Shown one piece after another: positions 24,161 to 30,756 of a stretch of 30,756 nucleotides of DNA (positions are counted from its first letter, which is position 1; each line of letters begins with the position of its first letter). The stretch lies in NCBI GenBank assembly GCA_902489925.1, contig CABUBX010000011.1, forward strand, positions 1 through 30,756. The letters are read 5' to 3'. This DNA comes from an uncultured Lachnospiraceae bacterium. GTDB taxonomy: Bacteria; Bacillota; Clostridia; Lachnospirales; Lachnospiraceae. Both the position numbers and the translations under genes were made by a program. The notes beneath the pieces were generated by a model. It made no database searches and had not been told where the DNA came from. It saw nothing but the letters and a program-made list of their open reading frames with translations.

Positions 24161-26497
24161 ATGAATATAAAAGAAAAAATTTCGGAAATGACATTGGAAG
24201 AAAAAGCTTCATTGTGCAGCGGACTGAATTTTTGGTATATGAAAGGTATCAAACGTTTGGGCATAGAGCCTATGATGGTGACAGACGGACCTCATGGCCT
24301 GCGAAAGCAGGCCGGAGAAAGTGACCATTTGGGCATTAATCAGAGTGTGCCGTCAACATGTTTTCCGACAGCTTCGGCTTCGGCAAGCAGCTGGAATCCT
24401 CAAAAGCTTTATGAGGTAGGTACAGCAATCGGTGAGGAAGCGCTTCAGGAAAAGGTTGCCGTAGTTTTGGGACCGGGAACAAATATGAAACGTTCACCGC
24501 TGTGCGGCAGAAACTTTGAGTATTTCAGTGAAGACCCGTATCTTGCAGGCGAAATGTCGGCGGCATGGGTAAATGGTGTTCAGAGCAAAAATGTTGGTAC
24601 ATCCTTAAAACATTTTGCTGCAAATAATCAGGAAAAAGCACGGCTTACGTCAAATTCTGTGATTGATGAGCGTACATTGAGAGAAATTTATCTTCCGGCT
24701 TTTGAGCGCACAGTAAAAAAAGCGAAGCCATGGACATTGATGTGCGCTTATAATCAGATTAACGGTGTTTATTCATGCGAAAACAAATGGCTGCTCGATA
24801 CTGTACTCCGAAAAGAATGGGGCTATGAAGGTATCGTGATGACAGACTGGGGTGCCATGAACGACAGAGTCAAGGCTCTTGAAGCCGGACTTGAACTGGA
24901 AATGCCGGGACCGGATGCCTATAATGATAAAATGATTGTAGAAGCGGAGAGAGAGGGACGACTTGATGAGGCAGTCCTTGACAGAGCTGTAGAAAGACTT
25001 TTGAGTGTATATGAAAAAGCCCAAGAGGCTGTGAGTAAAAATTATGATATTGAAGCGCATCATAAAATTGCAAGGGAAATGGCAGCAGAAAGTGCGGTAC
25101 TTCTTAAAAATGAGCAAGGCTTGCCGCTGGATATGCATAAAAAATATGCGGTCGTCGGTGAGTTTGCCATCCATCCGAGATATCAGGGGGCAGGAAGCTC
25201 AAAGATTAATCCGCATAAAATTGACAGTCCTTTAGAGGAACTTTCAAAACTTGGCATTGATACAGAATATGCTGTAGGTTACAGTGCTGACTGTGATATG
25301 CCTGATGAAAAATTATTGTCTGAGGCAAGGCAGCTTGCAGCAGGTAAGGACGGTGTCATTGTATTTGCAGGCTTGCCGGATTCATATGAAAGTGAAGGCT
25401 TTGACAGAACACATTTAAATATGCCGGAAAGTCATAACAAGCTCATTGAAGCAATGTGTGAGGTTAATAAAAATGTGATTGTTGTGCTTATGTGCGGAAG
25501 TGCTGTGATTATGCCTTGGAAGGACAAGGTTCAGTCGATTTTGTTGGCATATCTTGGCGGTGAAGCAGCAGGAGGCGCTTGTGCCGACATTTTAACAGGG
25601 CAGGTCAATCCGTCCGGAAAATTGGCAGAGACATTTCCTGTATTGCTTTCTGATACACCGGCTTACGGAAATTTCGCAGCCGATGATGCCGATGTCGAAT
25701 ACCGGGAAACAATTTTAATCGGTTATCGTTATTATGATGCTTTAAATAAAGAAGTTGCGTATCCTTTTGGTTTTGGTTTGTCTTATACAAGTTTTGAATA
25801 TGAAAATATGCGTGTTTCTTGGGATGCGGCAGCGCATCAGGGAAGTGTAACAGTTGCCGTAAAAAATACAGGGATTTATGATGGCAGTGAGGTTGTTCAG
25901 CTGTATATCGGTAAGAAAGACAGTCCGATTTTAAGAGCACCGAAAGAGCTTAAAGGATTTAAAAAAGTATTCATAAAGGCTGGAGAAACGAAAATAGTTG
26001 ACATAAAAATTGATGAGAGGAGTTTTGCTTATTACAGTACAGAAAAACAGTCGTGGATAATTGAGGACGGCGCTTACGAAATTTATATCGGCGCTTCCAG
26101 CAGAGATATCCGATTGGAGGAAAAACTGGATATCGCCGGAAATCAACAAATCGGTTCGTCTGTTTTATTAAAGGACGAGGTGATTTCTGAAAATGGTTAT
26201 CATATTTCTGATGAACAGTTTATAAAGCTTTTTAATGGAAGTTATCCTGAGAAAACAGATGTCAATAAAAAGTCAGTCAATACAAGACTTGGAATAGCAA
26301 TGGCAGACACGAAAGGCCGGGAAATTTTCGGAAAGCTTGCAGAAGCTTATATATCAGGCTTTGACAGCGGCGATGATGTTGGACGCATGATGCTTGCCAT
26401 GGTTAATGATATGCCGCTTAGGAGTCTTGCAATGTTTGGAGTTACAGATATGGACACAATTGTATCGGGTGTTGAGCAGTGGAAAAAGGATGAATAA
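24161..26497 (+). CDS. Glycoside hydrolase family 3 beta-glycosidase
   Basis: The 778-residue enzyme has a GH3 N-terminal TIM barrel (MVTDGPHGLRKQ, KHFAANNQE, and the nucleophile Asp229 in GIVMTDWGAMND), a GH3 C-terminal sandwich (GVIVFAGLPDSYESEGFDR; SILLAYLGGEAAGGACADILTGQVNPSGKLAETFP) and a fibronectin type III-like domain (YPFGFGLSYTSFEYE ... GSEVVQLYIG). It ends in an additional charged helical stretch of about 90 residues seen in some Clostridial GH3 enzymes. No signal peptide: intracellular. I chose ATG 24161 because AAAGGAG is 8 bp upstream; the longer frame overlaps the symporter gene. Beta-glucosidase activity is the usual assignment, but GH3 also includes xylosidases and hexosaminidases. 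Confidence 0.93.
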   Translation: MNIKEKISEMTLEEKASLCSGLNFWYMKGIKRLGIEPMMVTDGPHGLRKQAGESDHLGINQSVPSTCFPTASASASSWNPQKLYEVGTAIGEEALQEKVAVVLGPGTNMKRSPLCGRNFEYFSEDPYLAGEMSAAWVNGVQSKNVGTSLKHFAANNQEKARLTSNSVIDERTLREIYLPAFERTVKKAKPWTLMCAYNQINGVYSCENKWLLDTVLRKEWGYEGIVMTDWGAMNDRVKALEAGLELEMPGPDAYNDKMIVEAEREGRLDEAVLDRAVERLLSVYEKAQEAVSKNYDIEAHHKIAREMAAESAVLLKNEQGLPLDMHKKYAVVGEFAIHPRYQGAGSSKINPHKIDSPLEELSKLGIDTEYAVGYSADCDMPDEKLLSEARQLAAGKDGVIVFAGLPDSYESEGFDRTHLNMPESHNKLIEAMCEVNKNVIVVLMCGSAVIMPWKDKVQSILLAYLGGEAAGGACADILTGQVNPSGKLAETFPVLLSDTPAYGNFAADDADVEYRETILIGYRYYDALNKEVAYPFGFGLSYTSFEYENMRVSWDAAAHQGSVTVAVKNTGIYDGSEVVQLYIGKKDSPILRAPKELKGFKKVFIKAGETKIVDIKIDERSFAYYSTEKQSWIIEDGAYEIYIGASSRDIRLEEKLDIAGNQQIGSSVLLKDEVISENGYHISDEQFIKLFNGSYPEKTDVNKKSVNTRLGIAMADTKGREIFGKLAEAYISGFDSGDDVGRMMLAMVNDMPLRSLAMFGVTDMDTIVSGVEQWKKDE

Positions 26498-26530
26498 AAA
26501 TTAAAAGGGCGCACCACGTCGGCGCGCCTT
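26498..26530 (-). terminator. Terminator of the MATE gene, weakly bidirectional
   Basis: GGCGCAC (26508-26514) pairs with GCGCGCC (26522-26528). On the minus strand the pairing is complete with one G-U and is followed by CTTTTAATTTTTATT. On the plus strand the T-tract is poor and one pair is A-C. It lies between the convergent GH3 and MATE genes. Confidence 0.65.
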
Positions 26531-26562
26531 AACTATTTGAGCTGTGGGACAGGTAATTTGAT

Positions 26563-27936
26563 TTATGCTGTCTCCAGCTTTTTCATATGGGAAAATTCCC
26601 GTGAGATAACAATTGCTGTTGTAATAAAGGCAAAGGCATCTGCGACAGGACCCGCAAACATAATGCCGTCGATTCCAAAGAATATAGGTAATATGATAAT
26701 GAGCGGAATGAGGAAAATAACTTGTCGTGTCATGGACAAAAATACGCCTTTGACAGGCTTTCCGATGGCTGCAAAAAAATTGGAGGACAATAATTGACAG
26801 CCGTTAATAATTACCATAAACAGGAAAATCCTCATAAATTTCACTGCAAATTCAAAGTAGAGGGCATCGCCGTTTCCGAATAGAGAAATAATATGCTTCG
26901 GGAAAAATTGGAAAAGGATGAAACCAACGGCGGAAATAGCCAAGTTGCATCCGATGGCAAGTTTGTAGATGCCACGGACACGGGGATACTTTCGTGCGCC
27001 GTAGTTGAAGCCGATAATCGGCTGAGAGCCCTGTGATATTCCGATGATTACAGATAAAAGTATGGCATTTGTTTTCATGACAATGCCGCAGCAGGCCAAA
27101 GGAATCTCACTTCCATAAATAGAGCGTGCACCGTAATAGGTTAATGAATTATTTAAAACAATCTGAACAAAAGTCAATGCCAGCTGGTTTAAACTGTTGC
27201 TCATGCCGAGGGCGGCAATTTTTTTGCATTCAGCGCCTTTAGGCCTAAAGTGATGGCCTTTCAGCTCGATGTGCTTAAATTTTTTCAAGTAATATGCAGC
27301 CATGAGAAATGAGAAAAACTGTCCGATAACAGTAGCCCATGCCGCACCTGCAACGCCCATGTTAAAGACGAAGATAAAAAGCGGGTCTAAAATTGTGTTG
27401 ATGACGGCGCCGATGAGCATACAGCTCATAGAATACTTGGGACTTCCGTCAGCTCTTGCAAGACTGCTCATGCCGTTTGTTATAATTAAAAGCGGTACGC
27501 CTGCAACGGTTATGCGCGTATAGCTTTCGGCATACGGAAGAACATCCGGTGTAGCGCCGAAAATTGTCAGTAACGGGATGAGAAAGATTTCAACAATAAT
27601 CACATAAAGGATTCCGGAAATAACCATCATACTGAAAGCGTTGCCGACAGAAATGGCGGCATTTTCTTTTTGTCCGGCGCCAAGCTCGAGAGAAAAGCGG
27701 GAGGCTGCGCCGACACCGATTAAAAGTGCGATGGCAAGACAGATTGTTGTCAGTGGAAATGCAACATTGGTTGCGGCATTGCCGAGATAACCAACCCCCT
27801 GTCCGATAAATATCTGGTCAACAATGTTATATAAAGAGCTGACAACCATCGCAATAATACTTGGAATGGCATAGGTTTTTAAAAGCTTTGAGAGCTTTTC
27901 CGTACCTAAAGGATTTTCTTTTGTAGGAGATGACAT
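26563..27936 (-). CDS. MATE-family multidrug/cation efflux transporter
   Basis: The 457-residue protein is a twelve-segment MATE exporter of the MepA/DinF-like bacterial group. Recognisable segments are the opening LGTEKLSKLLKTYAIPSIIAMVVSSLYNIVDQIFIG, AGVPLLIITNGMSSLARADGSPKYSM, the second-half GISQGSQPIIGFNYGA and the closing PVADAFAFITTAIV. It uses a sodium or proton gradient to expel organic cations or drugs. Start at ATG 27934-27936, with GAAAGGTG upstream. It lies convergent to the GH3 gene and between it and the GH2 gene, so it interrupts the sugar cluster; I see no sequence reason to link it to that pathway, though export of a released aglycone is conceivable. Confidence 0.95.
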   Translation of the reverse strand: MSSPTKENPLGTEKLSKLLKTYAIPSIIAMVVSSLYNIVDQIFIGQGVGYLGNAATNVAFPLTTICLAIALLIGVGAASRFSLELGAGQKENAAISVGNAFSMMVISGILYVIIVEIFLIPLLTIFGATPDVLPYAESYTRITVAGVPLLIITNGMSSLARADGSPKYSMSCMLIGAVINTILDPLFIFVFNMGVAGAAWATVIGQFFSFLMAAYYLKKFKHIELKGHHFRPKGAECKKIAALGMSNSLNQLALTFVQIVLNNSLTYYGARSIYGSEIPLACCGIVMKTNAILLSVIIGISQGSQPIIGFNYGARKYPRVRGIYKLAIGCNLAISAVGFILFQFFPKHIISLFGNGDALYFEFAVKFMRIFLFMVIINGCQLLSSNFFAAIGKPVKGVFLSMTRQVIFLIPLIIILPIFFGIDGIMFAGPVADAFAFITTAIVISREFSHMKKLETA

Positions 27937-27973
27937 ATAAAAACACCTTTCATTTGTAAATCAATTACTTTCT

Positions 27974-28002
27974 ATTATATCGGTCATTTCATGTAACGTC
28001 AA
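27974..28002 (-). promoter_or_regulatory. Strong promoter of the MATE gene
   Basis: Read on the minus strand: TTGACG (27997-28002), 17-bp spacer, TATAAT (27974-27979), about 38 bp before the ATG. It directly follows the stop of the AraC-type remnant, which shows that the remnant was once a separate upstream gene. Confidence 0.8.
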
Positions 28003-28007
28003 TTTCT

Positions 28008-28121
28008 TTATTCTTTTTGATGATTTCTAAATTCTGTCGGGGACATGCCGCATTGCTTTTTAAACAGGCGGCTGAAATAAAGCGGATTGTCATAGCCCAT
28101 AATATTTGAAATAAGGCTACT
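28008..28121 (-). pseudogene. C-terminal stub of an AraC-family regulator gene
   Basis: The minus strand encodes a short frame ending at TAA 28008-28010 that reads ISNIMGYDNPLYFSRLFK, then KQCGMSPTEFRNHQKE: the second helix-turn-helix and closing motif of AraC/XylS regulators. The match begins at about 28121; upstream the frame hits a stop at 28137-28139 with no start or ribosome site. About 250 residues are missing, so this is a remnant of a deleted gene. The intact parent would have stood next to the GH2 gene, a typical place for a sugar-pathway regulator. The rest of the 27937-28276 gap holds the MATE promoter and the GH2 upstream region, with TATACT boxes at 28178 and 28240 that lack convincing -35 partners. 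Confidence 0.85.
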
Positions 28122-28276
28122 GCAATACAACTGACTTTAGACGGTGGGTTAAGGTAGCCAAAAGTAAAAAATTGTTGTATACTTACGTCATGGGAACATA
28201 GAAATCAAAAAATAGACACAAATATTTATTACAAAATAGTATACTGAACATAAATAAAGCAAGGAGGCTTAAAAGG

Positions 28277-30756
28277 ATGATTGTACCAAAACATTATGAA
28301 AATATTCATGTATTGCACGAAAATACAATGCCGGACAGAAGCTATTATATTCCGGCATCTAAGGTGATAGAAAACCTTGAAGAAAACAGAGAAGCTTCGG
28401 ATAGGTTTCTGCTTTTAAACGGAATGTGGAAATTTAAGTATTATTCGAGTATTTATGAGCTGACAGACAGATTTTACGAAGAAAACTTTGAAACGGCGGA
28501 TTATAAACAGGTTTTGGTGCCGGGTGTCTGGCAAAATTATGGTTATGATTGCTGGCAATATACAAATATAAGATATCCGTTTCCTTTTGACCCGCCATAT
28601 GTGCCTTGTGATAATCCGTGCGGGACGTACGTTTACGATTTTGATTATAGTGCCTGCAAAGAAGCCCCGAAGGCTTATCTGAATTTTGAAGGTGTGGATT
28701 CCTGCTTTTATGTATGGGTCAACGGACAGTATGCAGGTTATAGTCAGGTGTCACATTCGACAAGCGAATTTGATGTGACAGATTTTTTAAGAGAAGGAAA
28801 AAATCGTCTGGCGGTGCTTGTCTTAAAATGGTGCGACGGAAGCTACATGGAGGACCAGGATAAGTTTCGCTCAAGCGGAATTTTCAGAGATGTTTATATT
28901 TTAAAACGCCCTGAAAATGGAATTTTTGATTATTTTATAAAAACTGCTCAGAGTGTGTCAGAGGCGCAGGTGGATATTGAATTGACTTATTTTAATGAGC
29001 CGGTACTTGTGGAGGCGAAGCTTTTGGACGCTGAGGGGGCACTTGTGGCTTCTGCGGATACAAAAGGCGAAAGTATTCACATGAATATAAAAAATCCGGT
29101 GCTCTGGAATGCAGAGCAGCCGTATCTGTACACCCTTGTTTTAAAATCAGGGGGTGAGGTGATTACAGAGCATGTCGGTATTCGTGAAATCTCTATTATA
29201 AATCAGGTTGTTTGCTTTAACGGAAAACCGATTGTGTTCCACGGTGTCAATCGCCATGATTCAGATTCGGTGACAGGTCCGGTCATCAGTCTTGAACAGA
29301 TGAAAAAAGATTTAATACTGATGAAGCGGCATAATTTTAATGCCATCCGTTCAAGTCATTATCCGAATGTCCCGTATTTTTATCAGCTCTGTGACAAATA
29401 CGGTTTTTATGTTGTGGATGAGGCAGACAATGAAAGTCACGGCCCGTCGGAAATCTATTATGCAGATAACAGCGGAGAAAATAAGGCGAAGCGCTGGAAT
29501 GAGGCGATTGCGGATAATCCCGACTATATTGAAGCGACAGTTGACAGAGTGAAGCGGTGCGTTGTGAGAGATAAGAACAGACCATGCGTTGTCATTTGGT
29601 CCATGGGCAATGAATGTGCTTACGGCTGTACTTTTGAAGAAGCCTTAAAATGGACAAAGGCATATGATGACAGCCGTCTCACTCAATACGAGAGTGCCAG
29701 ATATCACGGCGATAAGCGCAAATATGATTTCTCAAATTTGGATTTATACAGCAGAATGTATCCGTCGCTTGACGAAATAAAAGAGCATTTGGACGGCGGC
29801 CTTGATAAGCCGTTGATTTTAATTGAATATTGTCACGCAATGGGAAATGGCCCGGGTGACTTGGAAGACTATTTTCAGATGTTTAGCAAAGAAGAAAAGC
29901 TGTGCGGCGGTTTTGTCTGGGAATGGTGTGACCATGCCATTGCCCACGGGATGCCGGGGGAAAGGATAAAATACTATTACGGCGGTGACCACGGAGAAAA
30001 GATTCATGACGGCAATTTCTGTATGGATGGTCTTGTATATCCTGACAGAAGACCGCATACAGGACTTTTGGAATATAAAAATGTCTACCGTCCGATTCGC
30101 GTCGAGGGTTTTGATGCGGCATCAAAGACAGTGATACTGCGCAACTATATGGACTTTACAAATGCAAAAGATTTAGTGGAAATAAGTTTTGAAATGATTT
30201 GCGATGGGGAAAAGATACAATCCGGCACCATCGGAAAGATTGACATAAAACCATCAGAAACAGCAACGATTAAGGTGCCGCTTGATATTCCGAAGAAAGG
30301 CCGTGTATTTTTAAAAATCAATTATGGGGCAGTCAATACAGACGAGGTTATTCTGCCGGGGCACAGCTTTGGTTTTGATGAGCTATGCATGGAAAATGAA
30401 GACAACAAAAATCAGTTTGCTGCTTTGCTTCATGCCCATACTTCGAATAAGCCGGCAGAATTTTCGGAAACAGATAAAGAGATTTGTGTTTGGGGCGAAA
30501 AGTTTGAATATCGCCTCGATAAGCGAACCGGTCTGTTTTCTTCCCTTAAAGCAGATGGTAGTGAACAGCTGATGCGTCCGATGGAAGTCAATTTATGGAG
30601 GGCGCCTACAGATAACGATATGTATATCAAATCAGAGTGGTACCGGGCAGGCTATGATAGGACAACGACAAGAGCCTATAGTGCACAGGTCTGTGCAGAT
30701 GCGGATAAGGTGACGATTTCCTGCCGTATGTCTGTGGCAGCGGAAGCTGTTCAGCG
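28277..30756 (+). CDS. Glycoside hydrolase family 2 beta-galactosidase-type enzyme (3' end outside window)
   Basis: An uninterrupted frame of 826 codons runs from ATG 28277 (AAGGAGGCTT upstream) off the right edge. It has the LacZ-like layout: sugar-binding jelly roll (VPGVWQNYGYDCWQYTNIRYPFP region; FEGVDSCFYVWVNGQ; DKFRSSGIFRDVYIL), Ig-like domain, and the TIM barrel with VNRHDSD, AIRSSHYPN, DEADNESHG, the acid/base Glu446 in SMGNECAYG and the nucleophile Glu517 in IEYCHAMGNG. The C-terminal beta-galactosidase domains have begun (LWRAPTDND). No signal peptide, so intracellular. Full LacZ-type enzymes have about 1000 residues, so roughly 150-200 are missing. It probably acts with the sulfatase and GH3 enzymes, although a convergent MATE gene lies between. 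Confidence 0.94.
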   Translation, partial: MIVPKHYENIHVLHENTMPDRSYYIPASKVIENLEENREASDRFLLLNGMWKFKYYSSIYELTDRFYEENFETADYKQVLVPGVWQNYGYDCWQYTNIRYPFPFDPPYVPCDNPCGTYVYDFDYSACKEAPKAYLNFEGVDSCFYVWVNGQYAGYSQVSHSTSEFDVTDFLREGKNRLAVLVLKWCDGSYMEDQDKFRSSGIFRDVYILKRPENGIFDYFIKTAQSVSEAQVDIELTYFNEPVLVEAKLLDAEGALVASADTKGESIHMNIKNPVLWNAEQPYLYTLVLKSGGEVITEHVGIREISIINQVVCFNGKPIVFHGVNRHDSDSVTGPVISLEQMKKDLILMKRHNFNAIRSSHYPNVPYFYQLCDKYGFYVVDEADNESHGPSEIYYADNSGENKAKRWNEAIADNPDYIEATVDRVKRCVVRDKNRPCVVIWSMGNECAYGCTFEEALKWTKAYDDSRLTQYESARYHGDKRKYDFSNLDLYSRMYPSLDEIKEHLDGGLDKPLILIEYCHAMGNGPGDLEDYFQMFSKEEKLCGGFVWEWCDHAIAHGMPGERIKYYYGGDHGEKIHDGNFCMDGLVYPDRRPHTGLLEYKNVYRPIRVEGFDAASKTVILRNYMDFTNAKDLVEISFEMICDGEKIQSGTIGKIDIKPSETATIKVPLDIPKKGRVFLKINYGAVNTDEVILPGHSFGFDELCMENEDNKNQFAALLHAHTSNKPAEFSETDKEICVWGEKFEYRLDKRTGLFSSLKADGSEQLMRPMEVNLWRAPTDNDMYIKSEWYRAGYDRTTTRAYSAQVCADADKVTISCRMSVAAEAVQ

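Noticed and set aside
20132..26497. Sulfatase maturase (anSME) within the sugar cluster
   Set aside because: No radical-SAM CxxxCxxC protein is encoded anywhere in the window.

Overview
The window looks like chromosomal DNA of a low-to-moderate GC anaerobic Firmicute, most likely a gut Lachnospiraceae-type Clostridium relative. This is inferred from the gene families (PcrA, SfsA, RlmD-like methyltransferase, GPH sugar symporter, TPKTG-type sortase substrate with FIVAR repeats), strong AGGAGG-type ribosome binding sites, and TTGACA/TATAAT-type promoters. No rRNA, tRNA, CRISPR array or complete insertion sequence was seen.

Layout: (1) 1-945: an ABC transporter ATPase (minus strand) that stops before its H-loop, then a gene-free stretch with a 33-bp direct repeat and a long hairpin. 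(2) 946-5308: a plus-strand run of a membrane-anchored SurA_N-like protein, sfsA, the helicase pcrA and a small membrane protein with an acid/Phe tail, closed by a terminator. (3) 5309-11046: an AraC-type regulator that appears frameshifted near its start, then a lipoprotein and a 1182-residue cell-wall-anchored protein (carbohydrate-binding-like module, parallel beta-helix, three FIVAR repeats, TPKTG anchor). (4) 11083-15695: a RocR/NtrC-type sigma-54 activator divergent from brnQ and a YtcJ-like amidohydrolase. The intergenic gap holds a near-perfect -24/-12 promoter and a palindrome about 100 bp upstream, so the regulatory circuit can be read directly. (5) 15694-18811 (minus): RlmD-type RNA methyltransferase, a xylose-isomerase-like TIM barrel, a DUF4430 protein and an ECF-type S component, tightly packed. 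(6) 18930-19865 (minus): a thioredoxin-reductase-like flavoprotein without the CxxC motif. (7) 20132-26497 (plus): LacI regulator, cytoplasmic sulfatase, GPH-family symporter and GH3 glycosidase, with two cre/LacI-type palindromes. (8) 26563-27936 (minus): a MATE exporter, a stub of a deleted AraC gene, and finally a GH2 beta-galactosidase-type gene (plus) that runs off the right edge.

How they work together: the LacI-sulfatase-GPH-GH3 block, probably with the nearby GH2 enzyme, reads as an intracellular pathway that imports a sulfated beta-linked glycoside, desulfates it and hydrolyses it; none of the enzymes shows a signal peptide. The sigma-54 block reads as amino-acid or peptide-derivative uptake and hydrolysis. 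The lipoprotein and beta-helix protein probably form a surface pair. Several broken genes (ABC ATPase, AraC at 5309-6203, AraC stub at 28008) show recent decay at three places. No wholly new system is evident; the most novel-looking parts are the sulfated-glycoside locus, the CxxC-less flavoprotein and the TIM barrel/DUF4430/S-component operon.
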